A stretch of DNA of 18,462 bases from the NCBI GenBank assembly GCA_011051925.1, contig DRKE01000491.1, positions 1 through 18,462 of the forward strand. Direction: 5' to 3'. The notes beneath the pieces are model-generated. The model was not told where the DNA came from, made no database searches, and saw only the letters and a list, made by a program, of their open reading frames with translations. The first letter of the stretch is position 1. Every line of letters begins with the position of its first letter. Of this stretch, positions 8,030 to 15,365 are shown piece by piece. The stretch is from Deltaproteobacteria bacterium (GTDB lineage: Bacteria > Myxococcota_A > UBA9160 > UBA4427). The translations under genes were made by a program, and so were the position numbers.

Positions 8030-9217
8030 ATGGCACGTGAAGCCGTCATCGTCGGCAGTCTGCGAACCGGCCTCGCCAAGGCCCATCGTGGCTCCCTCAA
8101 CCTGACCGAGCCCGTGGATTTCACGGCCCACGTCATCCGGGAACTCCTGGCGCAGCAACCCGACCTCGATCCGGCGGAGATCGAGGACGTGATCCTCGGT
8201 TGCGGCTATCCCGAGGGCTGCATGGGCATGAACATCGCCCGAATCGCCGCGATGGTCGGAGGCGTGCCGCAGACGGCGGCGGCCACGACGGTGAACCGGT
8301 TCTGTTCGTCGGGCTCGCAGGCGATCATGATGGCGGCGAACCAGATCCTGCTGAACGGCGCGGAGGTCGCGATCGGCGGTGGTGTCGAGACGATCACGAT
8401 GATGCAGGATGGCACGATGAATACGACGCGGATGGTCAACAAGACCGCGCAGGAGCGGTTCCCGGGGCTCTATTTCCCGATGGGCGTGACCGCCGAGATC
8501 GTGGCCGAACGCTATGGCGTCTCCCGGGAAGACCAGGACCGCTATGCCCTCCAGAGCCAGCAGCGCTATGCCGCCGCAGCGGAGGCCGGGTACATCGCCG
8601 AAGAGATCGTTCCGATGAAGGTGACGCGAAAGGTGACGCCGAAGGATGGCGAGCCCTACGAGGAGGACGTCACCTTCGACCGGGATGAATGCAACCGGCC
8701 CGATACGACCCTCGAAGGGCTCCAGAAGCTGAAGCCCGTCTTCAAGGAAGACGGTACGGTCACGGCGGGCAATGCCTCCCAGCTTTCGGACGGCGCTTCG
8801 GTCACGCTGCTCATGTCCTCCGATCGCGCGAAACAGCTCGGAATCGAGCCGATGGCGGTCTATCGGGGGGCTGCCGTCGCGGGTTGTGCGCCGGAAGAGA
8901 TGGGGATCGGTCCCGTCTTTGCCGTGCCGAAGCTGTTGAAGCGCCATGGACTCACGATGAACGACATCGACATCGTCGAGTTGAACGAGGCCTTCGCTTC
9001 CCAGCTGCTCTACTGCCAGCGGGAGCTCGAGATTCCGAACGAGAAGCTGAATCCCTGTGGCGGGTCGATCTCGATCGGCCATCCCTTCGGCATGACGGGT
9101 TCGCGGATGACCGGTCTGCTCGTCCGCCAGCTGAAGCGAACGGGCGGTCGCTACGGAATCGTCACGATGTGCATCGGTGGAGGCCAGGGCTTCGCGGCAC
9201 TCTTCGAGGCCTGCTGA
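8030..9217 (+). CDS. Thiolase (acetyl-CoA C-acyltransferase / 3-ketoacyl-CoA thiolase)
   Basis: This 395-residue cytoplasmic enzyme has the usual thiolase length and starts as relatives do (AREAVIVGSLRTG). It has AAGGAGA 5 nt before the ATG. The acyl-accepting Cys is C92 in NRFCSSGSQA. The ELNEAFASQ block is at 317-325. The catalytic His is H351 in GGSISIGHPFGMTGSR, and the second catalytic Cys is C381 in MCIGGGQG. All three catalytic residues are present, so it should be active in cleaving 3-ketoacyl-CoA with CoA, or in the reverse condensation. Upstream residues in the same open frame (from 7700) overlap the DUF3604 gene and are not part of it. The preceding 167 nt hold a candidate promoter, so it is probably transcribed separately. 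The broad-chain degradative type is more likely than a dedicated acetoacetyl-CoA synthase, but sequence inspection alone does not settle this. Confidence 0.95.
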   Translation: MAREAVIVGSLRTGLAKAHRGSLNLTEPVDFTAHVIRELLAQQPDLDPAEIEDVILGCGYPEGCMGMNIARIAAMVGGVPQTAAATTVNRFCSSGSQAIMMAANQILLNGAEVAIGGGVETITMMQDGTMNTTRMVNKTAQERFPGLYFPMGVTAEIVAERYGVSREDQDRYALQSQQRYAAAAEAGYIAEEIVPMKVTRKVTPKDGEPYEEDVTFDRDECNRPDTTLEGLQKLKPVFKEDGTVTAGNASQLSDGASVTLLMSSDRAKQLGIEPMAVYRGAAVAGCAPEEMGIGPVFAVPKLLKRHGLTMNDIDIVELNEAFASQLLYCQRELEIPNEKLNPCGGSISIGHPFGMTGSRMTGLLVRQLKRTGGRYGIVTMCIGGGQGFAALFEAC

Positions 9218-9232
9218 GGACCGCTCCGCGGC

Positions 9233-10237
9233 TCAGGATCCATCCTCCAGCGACAGCCAGAGTCGCAGGAGGTGGCGCTTGCGGGCGGGGTCCGGATCGT
9301 CCTCGTATTCCGTACGGGCGTGCACCACGCTGTGGTTCGAAATGAACTGCATGTCGCCCTTCTCGAGCCACATGTCGAGATGGAATTCCGGCGAAGCGCC
9401 GAGGTCGTCGTAGAGATCGAGCAGTCGGCGCTTTCGTTCCGGCAGTCTTCCGACTTCGGGCAGGCGCTCCGCGGACCGGAAATACTCGCTGTGATAGAAG
9501 GTTCGCAACACCCCGTCCGCGCCCAGGCAGCACGGTTGCAGCTCGAGGTGGCCCGGCTGGTCGGGCGGGTGTTCGCCGCGCCGGTCGAGGGCCCAGGTCT
9601 CGAAGAGGGTGAGGGCGCATTCCGGGTCGCGTTCGAAGATCGCGTTCCAGAGAGCGACGGAGCTCGCGATCCGACTCTGGCCCCCCGCGCGGGCCGTCTG
9701 GAGACAGAGAAGCCCCACGACATCGGCGGCATCGCAATGGAAACCGATGTTGCTCGTCGTGCGGTAGAGACGGACATTCGGCGAATCGGTCTGCTCGCCG
9801 TAGTCGATGACGTGTCCGAGCAGTTCTCCCTGGGCGTTCTGGGCACCCGGGAGGCCCAGCTGGTGGCCGAGGGCCCAGAAGGCCAGGGCCGAGCGTTTCT
9901 CGCCCCAGTCATCGACGGGCAGGCCCGATACGACGATGAATCCCCGCCCGTGCATGAGCTCGTTTCGCCATGCCGCGATCCTCTTCGAGAGCAGGGGAAG
10001 CGACAGCCGATCGCGATCGACGCTTTCGAGCGGCGTCCCTGCTTTCTCGAGGCGTTCCAGGCCCGCCTCGAGCTCGGCGATCTCAGCCTGCCCGAGTCGT
10101 TCGTGCCACTCCGATTCCCGCGCGCGCATCTCGGCGCCCGACCAGGCGGCCGGTGACAGGATCGGCGCGGTCGGCCGCTCCGAATGCGGTCGGATGAAGT
10201 AGTGGAGCGCCTGTTCGCCGAAGGAGCGGTATGTCAT
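9233..10237 (-). CDS. TauD/TfdA-family Fe(II)/2-oxoglutarate-type dioxygenase
   Basis: This 334-residue protein matches TauD/TfdA-like non-heme iron oxygenases. The iron-binding facial triad is visible as H167-x-D169 in NIGFHCDAADVVGLLCL and the distal H306 in NHSVVHARTEYED. The 2-oxoglutarate-binding Arg is probably R325 in RHLLRLWLSL. Such enzymes hydroxylate or cleave small acids, sulfonates or aryl ethers; the substrate here is unknown. The N-terminal 95 residues are charged and helical and precede the fold (RGFIVVSGLPVDDW). The start is forced: an in-frame TAG at 10301-10303 is followed by no ATG, GTG or TTG until 10237. That ATG has no ribosome binding site of its own and overlaps the stop of a short upstream ORF. 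The stop lies 15 nt from the stop of the convergent thiolase. Confidence 0.92.
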   Translation of the reverse strand: MTYRSFGEQALHYFIRPHSERPTAPILSPAAWSGAEMRARESEWHERLGQAEIAELEAGLERLEKAGTPLESVDRDRLSLPLLSKRIAAWRNELMHGRGFIVVSGLPVDDWGEKRSALAFWALGHQLGLPGAQNAQGELLGHVIDYGEQTDSPNVRLYRTTSNIGFHCDAADVVGLLCLQTARAGGQSRIASSVALWNAIFERDPECALTLFETWALDRRGEHPPDQPGHLELQPCCLGADGVLRTFYHSEYFRSAERLPEVGRLPERKRRLLDLYDDLGASPEFHLDMWLEKGDMQFISNHSVVHARTEYEDDPDPARKRHLLRLWLSLEDGS

Positions 10238-10299
10238 CGGGGTGTCCGGATCGCTTTTCCCTGCTTGCCATCGCCCGGTCCAGGGGACGGTTCGTCCAT
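10234..10299 (-). CDS. Possible 21-codon leader ORF coupled to the dioxygenase
   Basis: On the minus strand an ATG at 10299 opens a 21-codon frame rich in Gly, Pro and Lys (begins MDEPSPGPGD). It ends at a TGA that overlaps the dioxygenase start as ATGA. It has an excellent AGGAGG 8 nt upstream, whereas the dioxygenase has none. This is the pattern expected of a leader that delivers ribosomes to the downstream gene by termination-reinitiation. Whether the peptide itself does anything cannot be said. Confidence 0.45.
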   Translation of the reverse strand: MDEPSPGPGDGKQGKAIRTPR

Positions 10300-10307
10300 G
10301 CTACGTC

Positions 10308-10313
10308 CCTCCT
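10308..10313 (-). promoter_or_regulatory. Strong ribosome binding site upstream of the dioxygenase leader
   Basis: AGGAGG on the minus strand, 8 nt before the leader ATG at 10299 and about 70 nt before the dioxygenase start. It is the only strong Shine-Dalgarno sequence seen in the dioxygenase 5' region. Confidence 0.5.
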
Positions 10314-10385
10314 GCGGTCCGCGCGAATCCGGGCCCGCGAACCGCCCCGGAAGGGGTCATGCGCCGGCCGGCAGAGCGGTCTAGG

Positions 10386-10398
10386 CTCTCGTCGAGAG
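10386..10398. promoter_or_regulatory. Short palindrome in the dioxygenase/ADC-like divergent region
   Basis: CTCTC-GTC-GAGAG lies in the middle of the 277-nt region between the divergent dioxygenase and acetoacetate-decarboxylase-like genes. That is where an operator for a shared regulator would sit. Five-base arms can arise by chance, and no regulator gene is nearby. The rest of the region shows no clear -35/-10 pair. Confidence 0.2.
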
Positions 10399-10514
10399 TG
10401 ACTTCGAGTCGCATCGGGGATCGGGCTGGTCCGGGCGATGCGGCCAGCATGAGATCCGCGCCCGGATCGGTGGAACCCCATTCCTCGCGACGCGCCCGAA
10501 GAGGAGAACACGAC

Positions 10515-11276
10515 ATGTCCACACCCCAAGGCAGTCCCGGCGACATCCGCAACTGGCCGATCCTCAAGATCGACTATCGGACCGATACCGACAAGGTGGC
10601 CGCGCTCCTGCCACCCGGGATCGAACCCGGTGCGGAGCCGAACGTCCATCTGTCGATCTACAACGTGCCTGTGCCCGACGTCCCCGAATACGGAATCTTC
10701 ATGACGATCGACGCGGACTATCGGGGCATTCCCGGCATGTACACCCTCGGCTACGGAATCGATCAGGAATCGGCGATCTTCATCAGCCGGGACATGAACG
10801 GTCAGCCGAAATATCCCTGCGAGATCGACTACTACCGGCTCGGGGAAAGCGTGACCGCCCGCTGTACGCATCAGGGATATACCTTCCTCGAGTTCGAGGG
10901 GCGGTCGACGGGACCGACGGAGAATCCGCCGGACCACGAAGAGAACGAATGGTGGATCAAGGTTTCCCGCGCCGTGGGCGGCGCAGAGAAGGCCTATGAT
11001 TTTCCGCCCCACGTCGTTCGCGTGAGGAGCACCTACGCGACGACCCACGTCGAGAACGTCGAAGGCGATCTGCGGCTGCTGCCGAGTCGCTGGGATCCGA
11101 TCGCGAGTCTGCTTCCCGTTCGCGAGTACCTGGGGGCGAGGCTCTGGTGGTCGCAGTTCCTGGGACGCGAGATCACCCTCGAAGGCGCCCTCGACCCCGA
11201 TGCCTATTGGCCCTTCGTCGATACGATCGGGGGATCGAGGTGGCCGGGCGTGATGGGCGGCCCGAAGCAAAGCTAG
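10515..11276 (+). CDS. Acetoacetate decarboxylase-like family protein
   Basis: This 253-residue protein has GAGGAG 8 nt before its ATG. It aligns end to end with the acetoacetate decarboxylase fold: NWPILKIDYRTD (13-24) corresponds to the family's N..YF.IVYRTD, and RDMNGQPK (92-99) corresponds to the loop carrying the Schiff-base lysine, so K99 is the expected nucleophile. By my alignment from memory to the Clostridium acetobutylicum enzyme, the other classical residues are changed: Arg29 to W14, Glu61 to S47 and Glu76 to T64. The protein therefore probably forms an imine with a keto substrate but need not decarboxylate acetoacetate. Related ADC-superfamily proteins perform aldol-type or dehydration chemistry. 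It is divergent from the dioxygenase and converges on asd. The frame is open to 10242, but the SD and the family start favour 10515. Confidence 0.85.
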   Translation: MSTPQGSPGDIRNWPILKIDYRTDTDKVAALLPPGIEPGAEPNVHLSIYNVPVPDVPEYGIFMTIDADYRGIPGMYTLGYGIDQESAIFISRDMNGQPKYPCEIDYYRLGESVTARCTHQGYTFLEFEGRSTGPTENPPDHEENEWWIKVSRAVGGAEKAYDFPPHVVRVRSTYATTHVENVEGDLRLLPSRWDPIASLLPVREYLGARLWWSQFLGREITLEGALDPDAYWPFVDTIGGSRWPGVMGGPKQS

Positions 11277-11288
11277 TCGAACGTCGCT

Positions 11289-11363
11289 GGCACCGGATCT
11301 CCGCGGCCTTCTGTCTGCGCCCTGCTCGGTGTTCCTGGGGAGGGCGCGAGGGGGGCCGGTGCC
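11289..11363. terminator. Nested inverted repeats between convergent genes (possible transcription end)
   Basis: An outer pair, GGCACCGG (11289-11296) and CCGGTGCC (11356-11363), encloses an inner pair, GCGCCCT (11317-11323) and AGGGCGC (11341-11347), with a 17-nt loop. The structure nearly fills the 94-nt gap between the convergent ADC-like and asd genes. There is no T-run, so it is not a classical intrinsic terminator. Confidence 0.3.
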
Positions 11364-11370
11364 GTGGGTG

Positions 11371-12492
11371 TCAGTCGTGATCGCGGAGGATCCGGAAGAT
11401 CCGGCGGAGGGGCTCGGCGGCGCCCCAGAGGAGCTGATCGCCGACGGTGAAGGCGCCGAGGTACTCGGGGCCGAGGCGGAGCTTGCGGACGCGACCGATG
11501 GGAATGTCGAGGGTTCCCGTGACGGCAGCAGGCGTCAACTCGGCGAGGGTCGACGCCTTGTCGTTGCGGACGAGGCGAACCCAATCGTTGGCTTCGTCGA
11601 GGCGGGTCTCGATCTCGTCGATCGGAACGTCATGGCGGAGCTTGATCGTGAAAGCCTGGCTGTGACAGCGCATTGCGCCGATCCGGACGCAGACCGAGTC
11701 GATCGGGATCGGGTCGTCCTGCCGACCGAGGATCTTGTTGCCTTCCGCGAAGGCCTTCCACTCCTCCCGGGTGTCCCCCGCCTCCATGGCCGAATCGATC
11801 CAGGGGATCAGGCTGGCGGCGAGGGGGACGCCGAACTGGTCCGTCGGGAAGTCCTCGTGTGCGAGGAGCTCGGAGATCCGGGCATCGAGGGGAAGGATTC
11901 CGGATTCGGGATCGGCGAGAAGGGATCCACTCTGCTGGCCGAGCATCGCCATCTGGGCGACGAGTTCGCGCATGTGGCGCGCGCCGCCGCCCGAGGCCGC
12001 CTGATAGGTCATGCAGGTCATCCACTCGATGAGATCGGCTTCGAAGAGCCCGCCCAGGCTGAGCAGCATCAGGCTGACGGTACAGTTGCCGCCGATGAAG
12101 TTCCGGATGCCGGCTTCGATTCCGCGATCGATGACCTCGCGATTGACGGGATCGAGGACGATCACGGCATCCTCATCCATCCGTTTGGCGCTCGCTGCAT
12201 CGATCCAATGGCCGGCCCAGCCCTGTTCCCGAAGCCGGGGCAGCACCTGCTTGGTGTAGTCGCCGCCCTGACAGGTCAGGATGACGTCCTGCTTCGAGAG
12301 CGAGGCGAAGTCGTAGGCGTCTTCGAGCGTCGAAGGGCCGGCGCCCAGATCCGGCGCGGACTGTCCGACCTGACTCGTCGAATAGAAGGTCGTTCCGACG
12401 CCCGCCAGATCGCCCTCCGCGAGCATCCGCTCGAGGAGGACGGAGCCCACCATGCCCCGCCATCCGACAATACCGACCCGTTCGATCTGCAT
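11371..12492 (-). CDS. asd: Aspartate-semialdehyde dehydrogenase
   Basis: This 373-residue cytoplasmic enzyme is close in length and sequence to the proteobacterial Asd of about 367 residues. It makes aspartate semialdehyde from aspartyl phosphate with NADPH, the branch point to lysine/diaminopimelate, methionine and threonine. The NADP-binding start is ERVGIVGWRGMVGSVL (4-19). The catalytic Cys is C137 in FIGGNCTVSLMLLSLGGLF. Substrate and acid-base residues are in VCVRIGAMRCHSQAFTIKL, with R270 and H277. YQAASGGGARHMREL is at 163-177. The start at 12492 fits the family; the open frame to 12567 adds a non-conserved tail. No strong Shine-Dalgarno sequence is seen. It stands alone, not next to other amino-acid biosynthesis genes, and is divergent from the lipoprotein gene. 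Confidence 0.96.
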   Translation of the reverse strand: MQIERVGIVGWRGMVGSVLLERMLAEGDLAGVGTTFYSTSQVGQSAPDLGAGPSTLEDAYDFASLSKQDVILTCQGGDYTKQVLPRLREQGWAGHWIDAASAKRMDEDAVIVLDPVNREVIDRGIEAGIRNFIGGNCTVSLMLLSLGGLFEADLIEWMTCMTYQAASGGGARHMRELVAQMAMLGQQSGSLLADPESGILPLDARISELLAHEDFPTDQFGVPLAASLIPWIDSAMEAGDTREEWKAFAEGNKILGRQDDPIPIDSVCVRIGAMRCHSQAFTIKLRHDVPIDEIETRLDEANDWVRLVRNDKASTLAELTPAAVTGTLDIPIGRVRKLRLGPEYLGAFTVGDQLLWGAAEPLRRIFRILRDHD

Positions 12493-12772
12493 GATGCGGC
12501 ATTCATTAGCAGAACCAGCCGGGTGCAGCGATACGCGGGGGCGCTTCCGGGCCGGACCGGCTGGCATCTCGCCCCGCGGGCTGTACCCTCCCGCCCGTTC
12601 GTCAGCAGAACCGACGAGGGGGCGGATGGAGCGGATGCATGAGGGAGGCGTGCGGATGGACGGGAGGACAGAGGGCGACGGCGGGCGGAAGCGGAAGAGG
12701 CGGCTTGCCCGAGTCTCGCCCGCCCGGACCTTCGGACGCGGGCACGAAAGATCCGAGGCCGTCGGATCCGGA
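12493..12772. other. Divergent region between asd and the lipoprotein gene
   Basis: These 280 nt presumably carry the promoters of both genes. No clear -35/-10 pair was found. Two copies of AGCAGAACC (12508-12516 and 12604-12612) are about 96 nt apart and may be chance. GGGAGG (12643-12648) lies 7 nt before an in-frame ATG at 12656, an alternative start for the lipoprotein gene. Confidence 0.45.
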
Positions 12773-13825
12773 ATGAAGGCGCTCCTGCGCGGGGTATCCG
12801 GGCTGGTGGCGATCGTCGGATCGATGGCGCTCGGTCAGGGGTGTGTTTCGTCCCGGGTTTCGGACCTCGAGGCCTATCAGGAGGTTCCGATGAATCAGGT
12901 CGTGCCGTATCCGTCGCGGGACGAGATGCGAAAGCGCGCCTTCGATGTCGTGCTCGTCGATCGTCCCGGCCCCGGGATCGATGACGCGACGTTGCGGGCC
13001 GCCCGGCGGGAGGTGCATCGCGCCCTCGAGCGGATCGCGACGAATGCCGGTGCCCTGGTCATCGATGGCGGGCGGGAGGACGCGGGGTCGGATGGCGAGT
13101 CGTCGGGAGAGGGACGGGCCGCGGATTTCGCGCTCGTGACCCGGATCGAGCGGATCGAGTACTCGTCGAGCTGGGAGAAGCCCTTCAAGTTTCTCTGGCA
13201 ATCCGAAGCGGATGTCGCGCAGAAGCCCGGGACCTGCACCCACCGCGTGGAGATCCAACTGGAGATCGAGCTCGTCCGACAGGGTGATCCGACTCGCGGA
13301 ATCCCGGATCGGACCGAGCGGACCTTCGAACTCCGGCACGCGGTCGCACAGGAGAACAAGGACCTCGATCCCGCCTGCAGCATCGCGCCGGTCACCCTGG
13401 GTGTGCTTCTCGAGACTGCCCTCGACGAGGCGCTCAGCTGTCTCGATCTGCCCCTGGGCAAGCGTCTGGCCCCACGCGGTCACGTCGTGGCCCATCGCAA
13501 GGCACCAGAGGCCGATCGTCATATCTATCGGATCACCCTGGGATCGGCCCAGGGAATCGAACCCGGCAACGTCGTCGAGATCCGCCGCGAACAGCGCTCG
13601 ATCAGTCCCGAAGGCGTGGAAACGCGATCGGAGCGCGTTCTCGCCCTGGGGAAGGTGAGCGATCAGGTGAGTGCGCAATCGTCCTGGGTCGCGATCGATC
13701 CCGAGAAGGCGACGGACGAGATCCTGAAGGGCGACGTGGTTCGCCCCATGAGGAGCGAAAGCCTGCTCTCGAGTCTTTCCGGCCCGAATTGCAGCGCGAT
13801 CCTCGTCGAAGATCCGCTCGAGTAG
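12773..13825 (+). CDS. Predicted lipoprotein with FlgT-C-like C-terminal domain
   Basis: From the ATG at 12773 this is a 350-residue protein with a compact lipoprotein-type signal (MKALLRGVSGLVAIVGSMAL) and a candidate lipidated Cys at 24 (GQGC, a weak lipobox). Val at +2 would fit the outer membrane by enterobacterial rules. The middle (about 55-225) mixes beta and helix and contains a query-type fold I cannot name. The C-terminal part (about 250-326; YRITLGSAQGIEPGNVVEI then KGDVVRP) resembles the C-terminal domain of FlgT and similar envelope proteins; that is inference. A start at ATG 12656 has a better Shine-Dalgarno sequence (GGGAGG, 7 nt) but would put 39 Arg/Lys-rich residues before the signal, so I prefer 12773. 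It is 16 nt upstream of the acyl-CoA synthetase gene and probably co-transcribed. Confidence 0.75.
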   Translation: MKALLRGVSGLVAIVGSMALGQGCVSSRVSDLEAYQEVPMNQVVPYPSRDEMRKRAFDVVLVDRPGPGIDDATLRAARREVHRALERIATNAGALVIDGGREDAGSDGESSGEGRAADFALVTRIERIEYSSSWEKPFKFLWQSEADVAQKPGTCTHRVEIQLEIELVRQGDPTRGIPDRTERTFELRHAVAQENKDLDPACSIAPVTLGVLLETALDEALSCLDLPLGKRLAPRGHVVAHRKAPEADRHIYRITLGSAQGIEPGNVVEIRREQRSISPEGVETRSERVLALGKVSDQVSAQSSWVAIDPEKATDEILKGDVVRPMRSESLLSSLSGPNCSAILVEDPLE

Positions 13826-13841
13826 TCGGGGGCGTCGGAGC

Positions 13842-15365
13842 ATGCTTCTCGATCTCGCCCGCGAGCGGGGCTCCGAGCTCGCCGTCGACGATGGGACGCG
13901 CCAGCGGACCTTCGCCGAACTGCTCGATCGCAGCCATCGTTTCGCGGATTTCCTTCGGTACGAGGCGGGACTCGAACCCGGCGCCCATATCTCGATCCTG
14001 ATGGGGAACCGGGTGGAAGTGATCGAGCTGTTGCTCGGTGCGGTCCTGGCCGGCCAATGGGTAACGCCGATCAACTGGCATCTCGCCGAAGACGAGATCC
14101 GCTATGTCGTCGCGGATTCGGACAGTCGCCTGCTCGTGACCGACGATCGCTATGCCGAGGTCGCTCTCAGGGCCTCGGCCGGCCGAGCCCAGACCCACGT
14201 GCTGCGGGCGGGGAGCGAGCTCGATCGGGAGCTGGACTCAGTCCGCCCGAGACCGCTCGATGTCGAGGCGCCCGCCGGCGGCAACATGATCTACACCAGC
14301 GGGACCACGGGACGACCCAAGGGCGTGAAGCGTGCGGTTCCGTCGAATGTGGGTGCGGCACTCGTCCATCATGGGAAGCTGGGCGACGCGGTCGGCCTGG
14401 GCGGCCAGGGGCCGCATCTGATCACGGGGCCGATGTATCACGCCGCGCCCCTGATGTTCGCCGTCTACGACAACGCGAACGGGGCGCCGATCCTCATCAT
14501 GCCGGAATGGGATGCCTCCACGGCGCTCGAGACGATCGCGCGGCGGGACGTGGCGCACGCCCATTTCGTTCCGACGATGTTCGTCCGCCTGCTCCGACTT
14601 CCCGTGCAGGAACGACGGGCGTTTTCGGCACCGTCCCTCGAAATGGCCCTGCATGGTGCTGCGCCGATCCCGGTCAGCGTGAAGAAAGCCATGATCGAAT
14701 GGTGGGGGCCCGTTCTGGTCGAATATTGGGGCGGGACGGAGGGCGGGGTGAATACCCTGATCGACTCCCGCGACTGGCTGGCCCATCCCGGGACCGTCGG
14801 TCGGGCCTTGCCGGCTTTCGAGGTCTTCGCGGTCGACGAAGCGGGTCGGCGGCTCGCGGCCAACGAGGTGGGCGATCTCTATTGCCGCAGCCGTCTTTCC
14901 GATCGCCCCTTTGAATATCATGGTGACGAGGAGAAGACCGAGGGCGCCTACCTCGAGCCCGGCGTCTTCACGATCGGAGACGTCGGCTATGTCGACGAGG
15001 AGGGCTATGTCCATCTCGCGGACCGGCGTTCGAACATGATCATCTCGGGTGGGGTGAACATCTATCCGGCGGAGATCGAGCAGGTGATGATCGACCATCC
15101 GGCCGTCGCGGACGTCGGGGTCTTCGGGATCCCCGACGAGGAGTGGGGGGAGTCGGTCAAGGCGGCGGTCGAGTTGCGTGAGGGATTCCCGCCTTCCGAG
15201 GAACTGGAACGGGAGATCCTGTCGTTCGTCCGGACCCGGCTTGCCGGCTACAAGGTTCCGCGTTCGATCGACTTCGAAGATACGCTTCCCCGCCACCCGA
15301 GCGGCAAGCTCTACATCCGTCGGTTGCGGGATCGCTACTGGTCGGACCAGAGCAGGCAGATCTGA
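13842..15365 (+). CDS. Acyl-CoA synthetase (AMP-forming, ANL superfamily)
   Basis: This 507-residue cytoplasmic enzyme activates a carboxylic acid with ATP and CoA via an acyl-adenylate. The P-loop-like motif is IYTSGTTGRPKG (150-161). The A5 motif is VEYWGGTEGG (293-302). The Asp/Arg motif is TIGDVGYVDEEGYVHLADR (377-395), with the hinge at R395-R396 and SGGVNIYPAEIE (402-413). The C-terminal catalytic Lys is K489 in RHPSGKLYIRRL. All key residues are present. The length and the GPMYHAAPL block (196-204) point to the fatty-acyl/cyclohexanecarboxyl/bile-acid ligase group rather than acetyl-CoA synthetase; the exact acid is not known. It lies 16 nt after the lipoprotein gene, and its stop shares a base with the Nudix gene start (TGATG), so the two are coupled. 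Confidence 0.93.
   Translation: MLLDLARERGSELAVDDGTRQRTFAELLDRSHRFADFLRYEAGLEPGAHISILMGNRVEVIELLLGAVLAGQWVTPINWHLAEDEIRYVVADSDSRLLVTDDRYAEVALRASAGRAQTHVLRAGSELDRELDSVRPRPLDVEAPAGGNMIYTSGTTGRPKGVKRAVPSNVGAALVHHGKLGDAVGLGGQGPHLITGPMYHAAPLMFAVYDNANGAPILIMPEWDASTALETIARRDVAHAHFVPTMFVRLLRLPVQERRAFSAPSLEMALHGAAPIPVSVKKAMIEWWGPVLVEYWGGTEGGVNTLIDSRDWLAHPGTVGRALPAFEVFAVDEAGRRLAANEVGDLYCRSRLSDRPFEYHGDEEKTEGAYLEPGVFTIGDVGYVDEEGYVHLADRRSNMIISGGVNIYPAEIEQVMIDHPAVADVGVFGIPDEEWGESVKAAVELREGFPPSEELEREILSFVRTRLAGYKVPRSIDFEDTLPRHPSGKLYIRRLRDRYWSDQSRQI

Noticed and set aside
9215..9235. Imperfect hairpin spanning the thiolase and dioxygenase stops (TGAG...CTCA)
   Set aside because: Only 4-bp and 3-bp stems interrupted by mismatches, formed partly by the stop codons themselves; too weak to call a terminator.
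9272..10156. 294-codon plus-strand ORF opposite the dioxygenase
   Set aside because: The minus strand has the HxD...H triad and family length; the plus-strand product has no motif.
12508..12612. Two copies of AGCAGAACC near the asd/lipoprotein divergent region
   Set aside because: Nine bases, 96 nt apart, no symmetry and no further copies noticed; compatible with chance.
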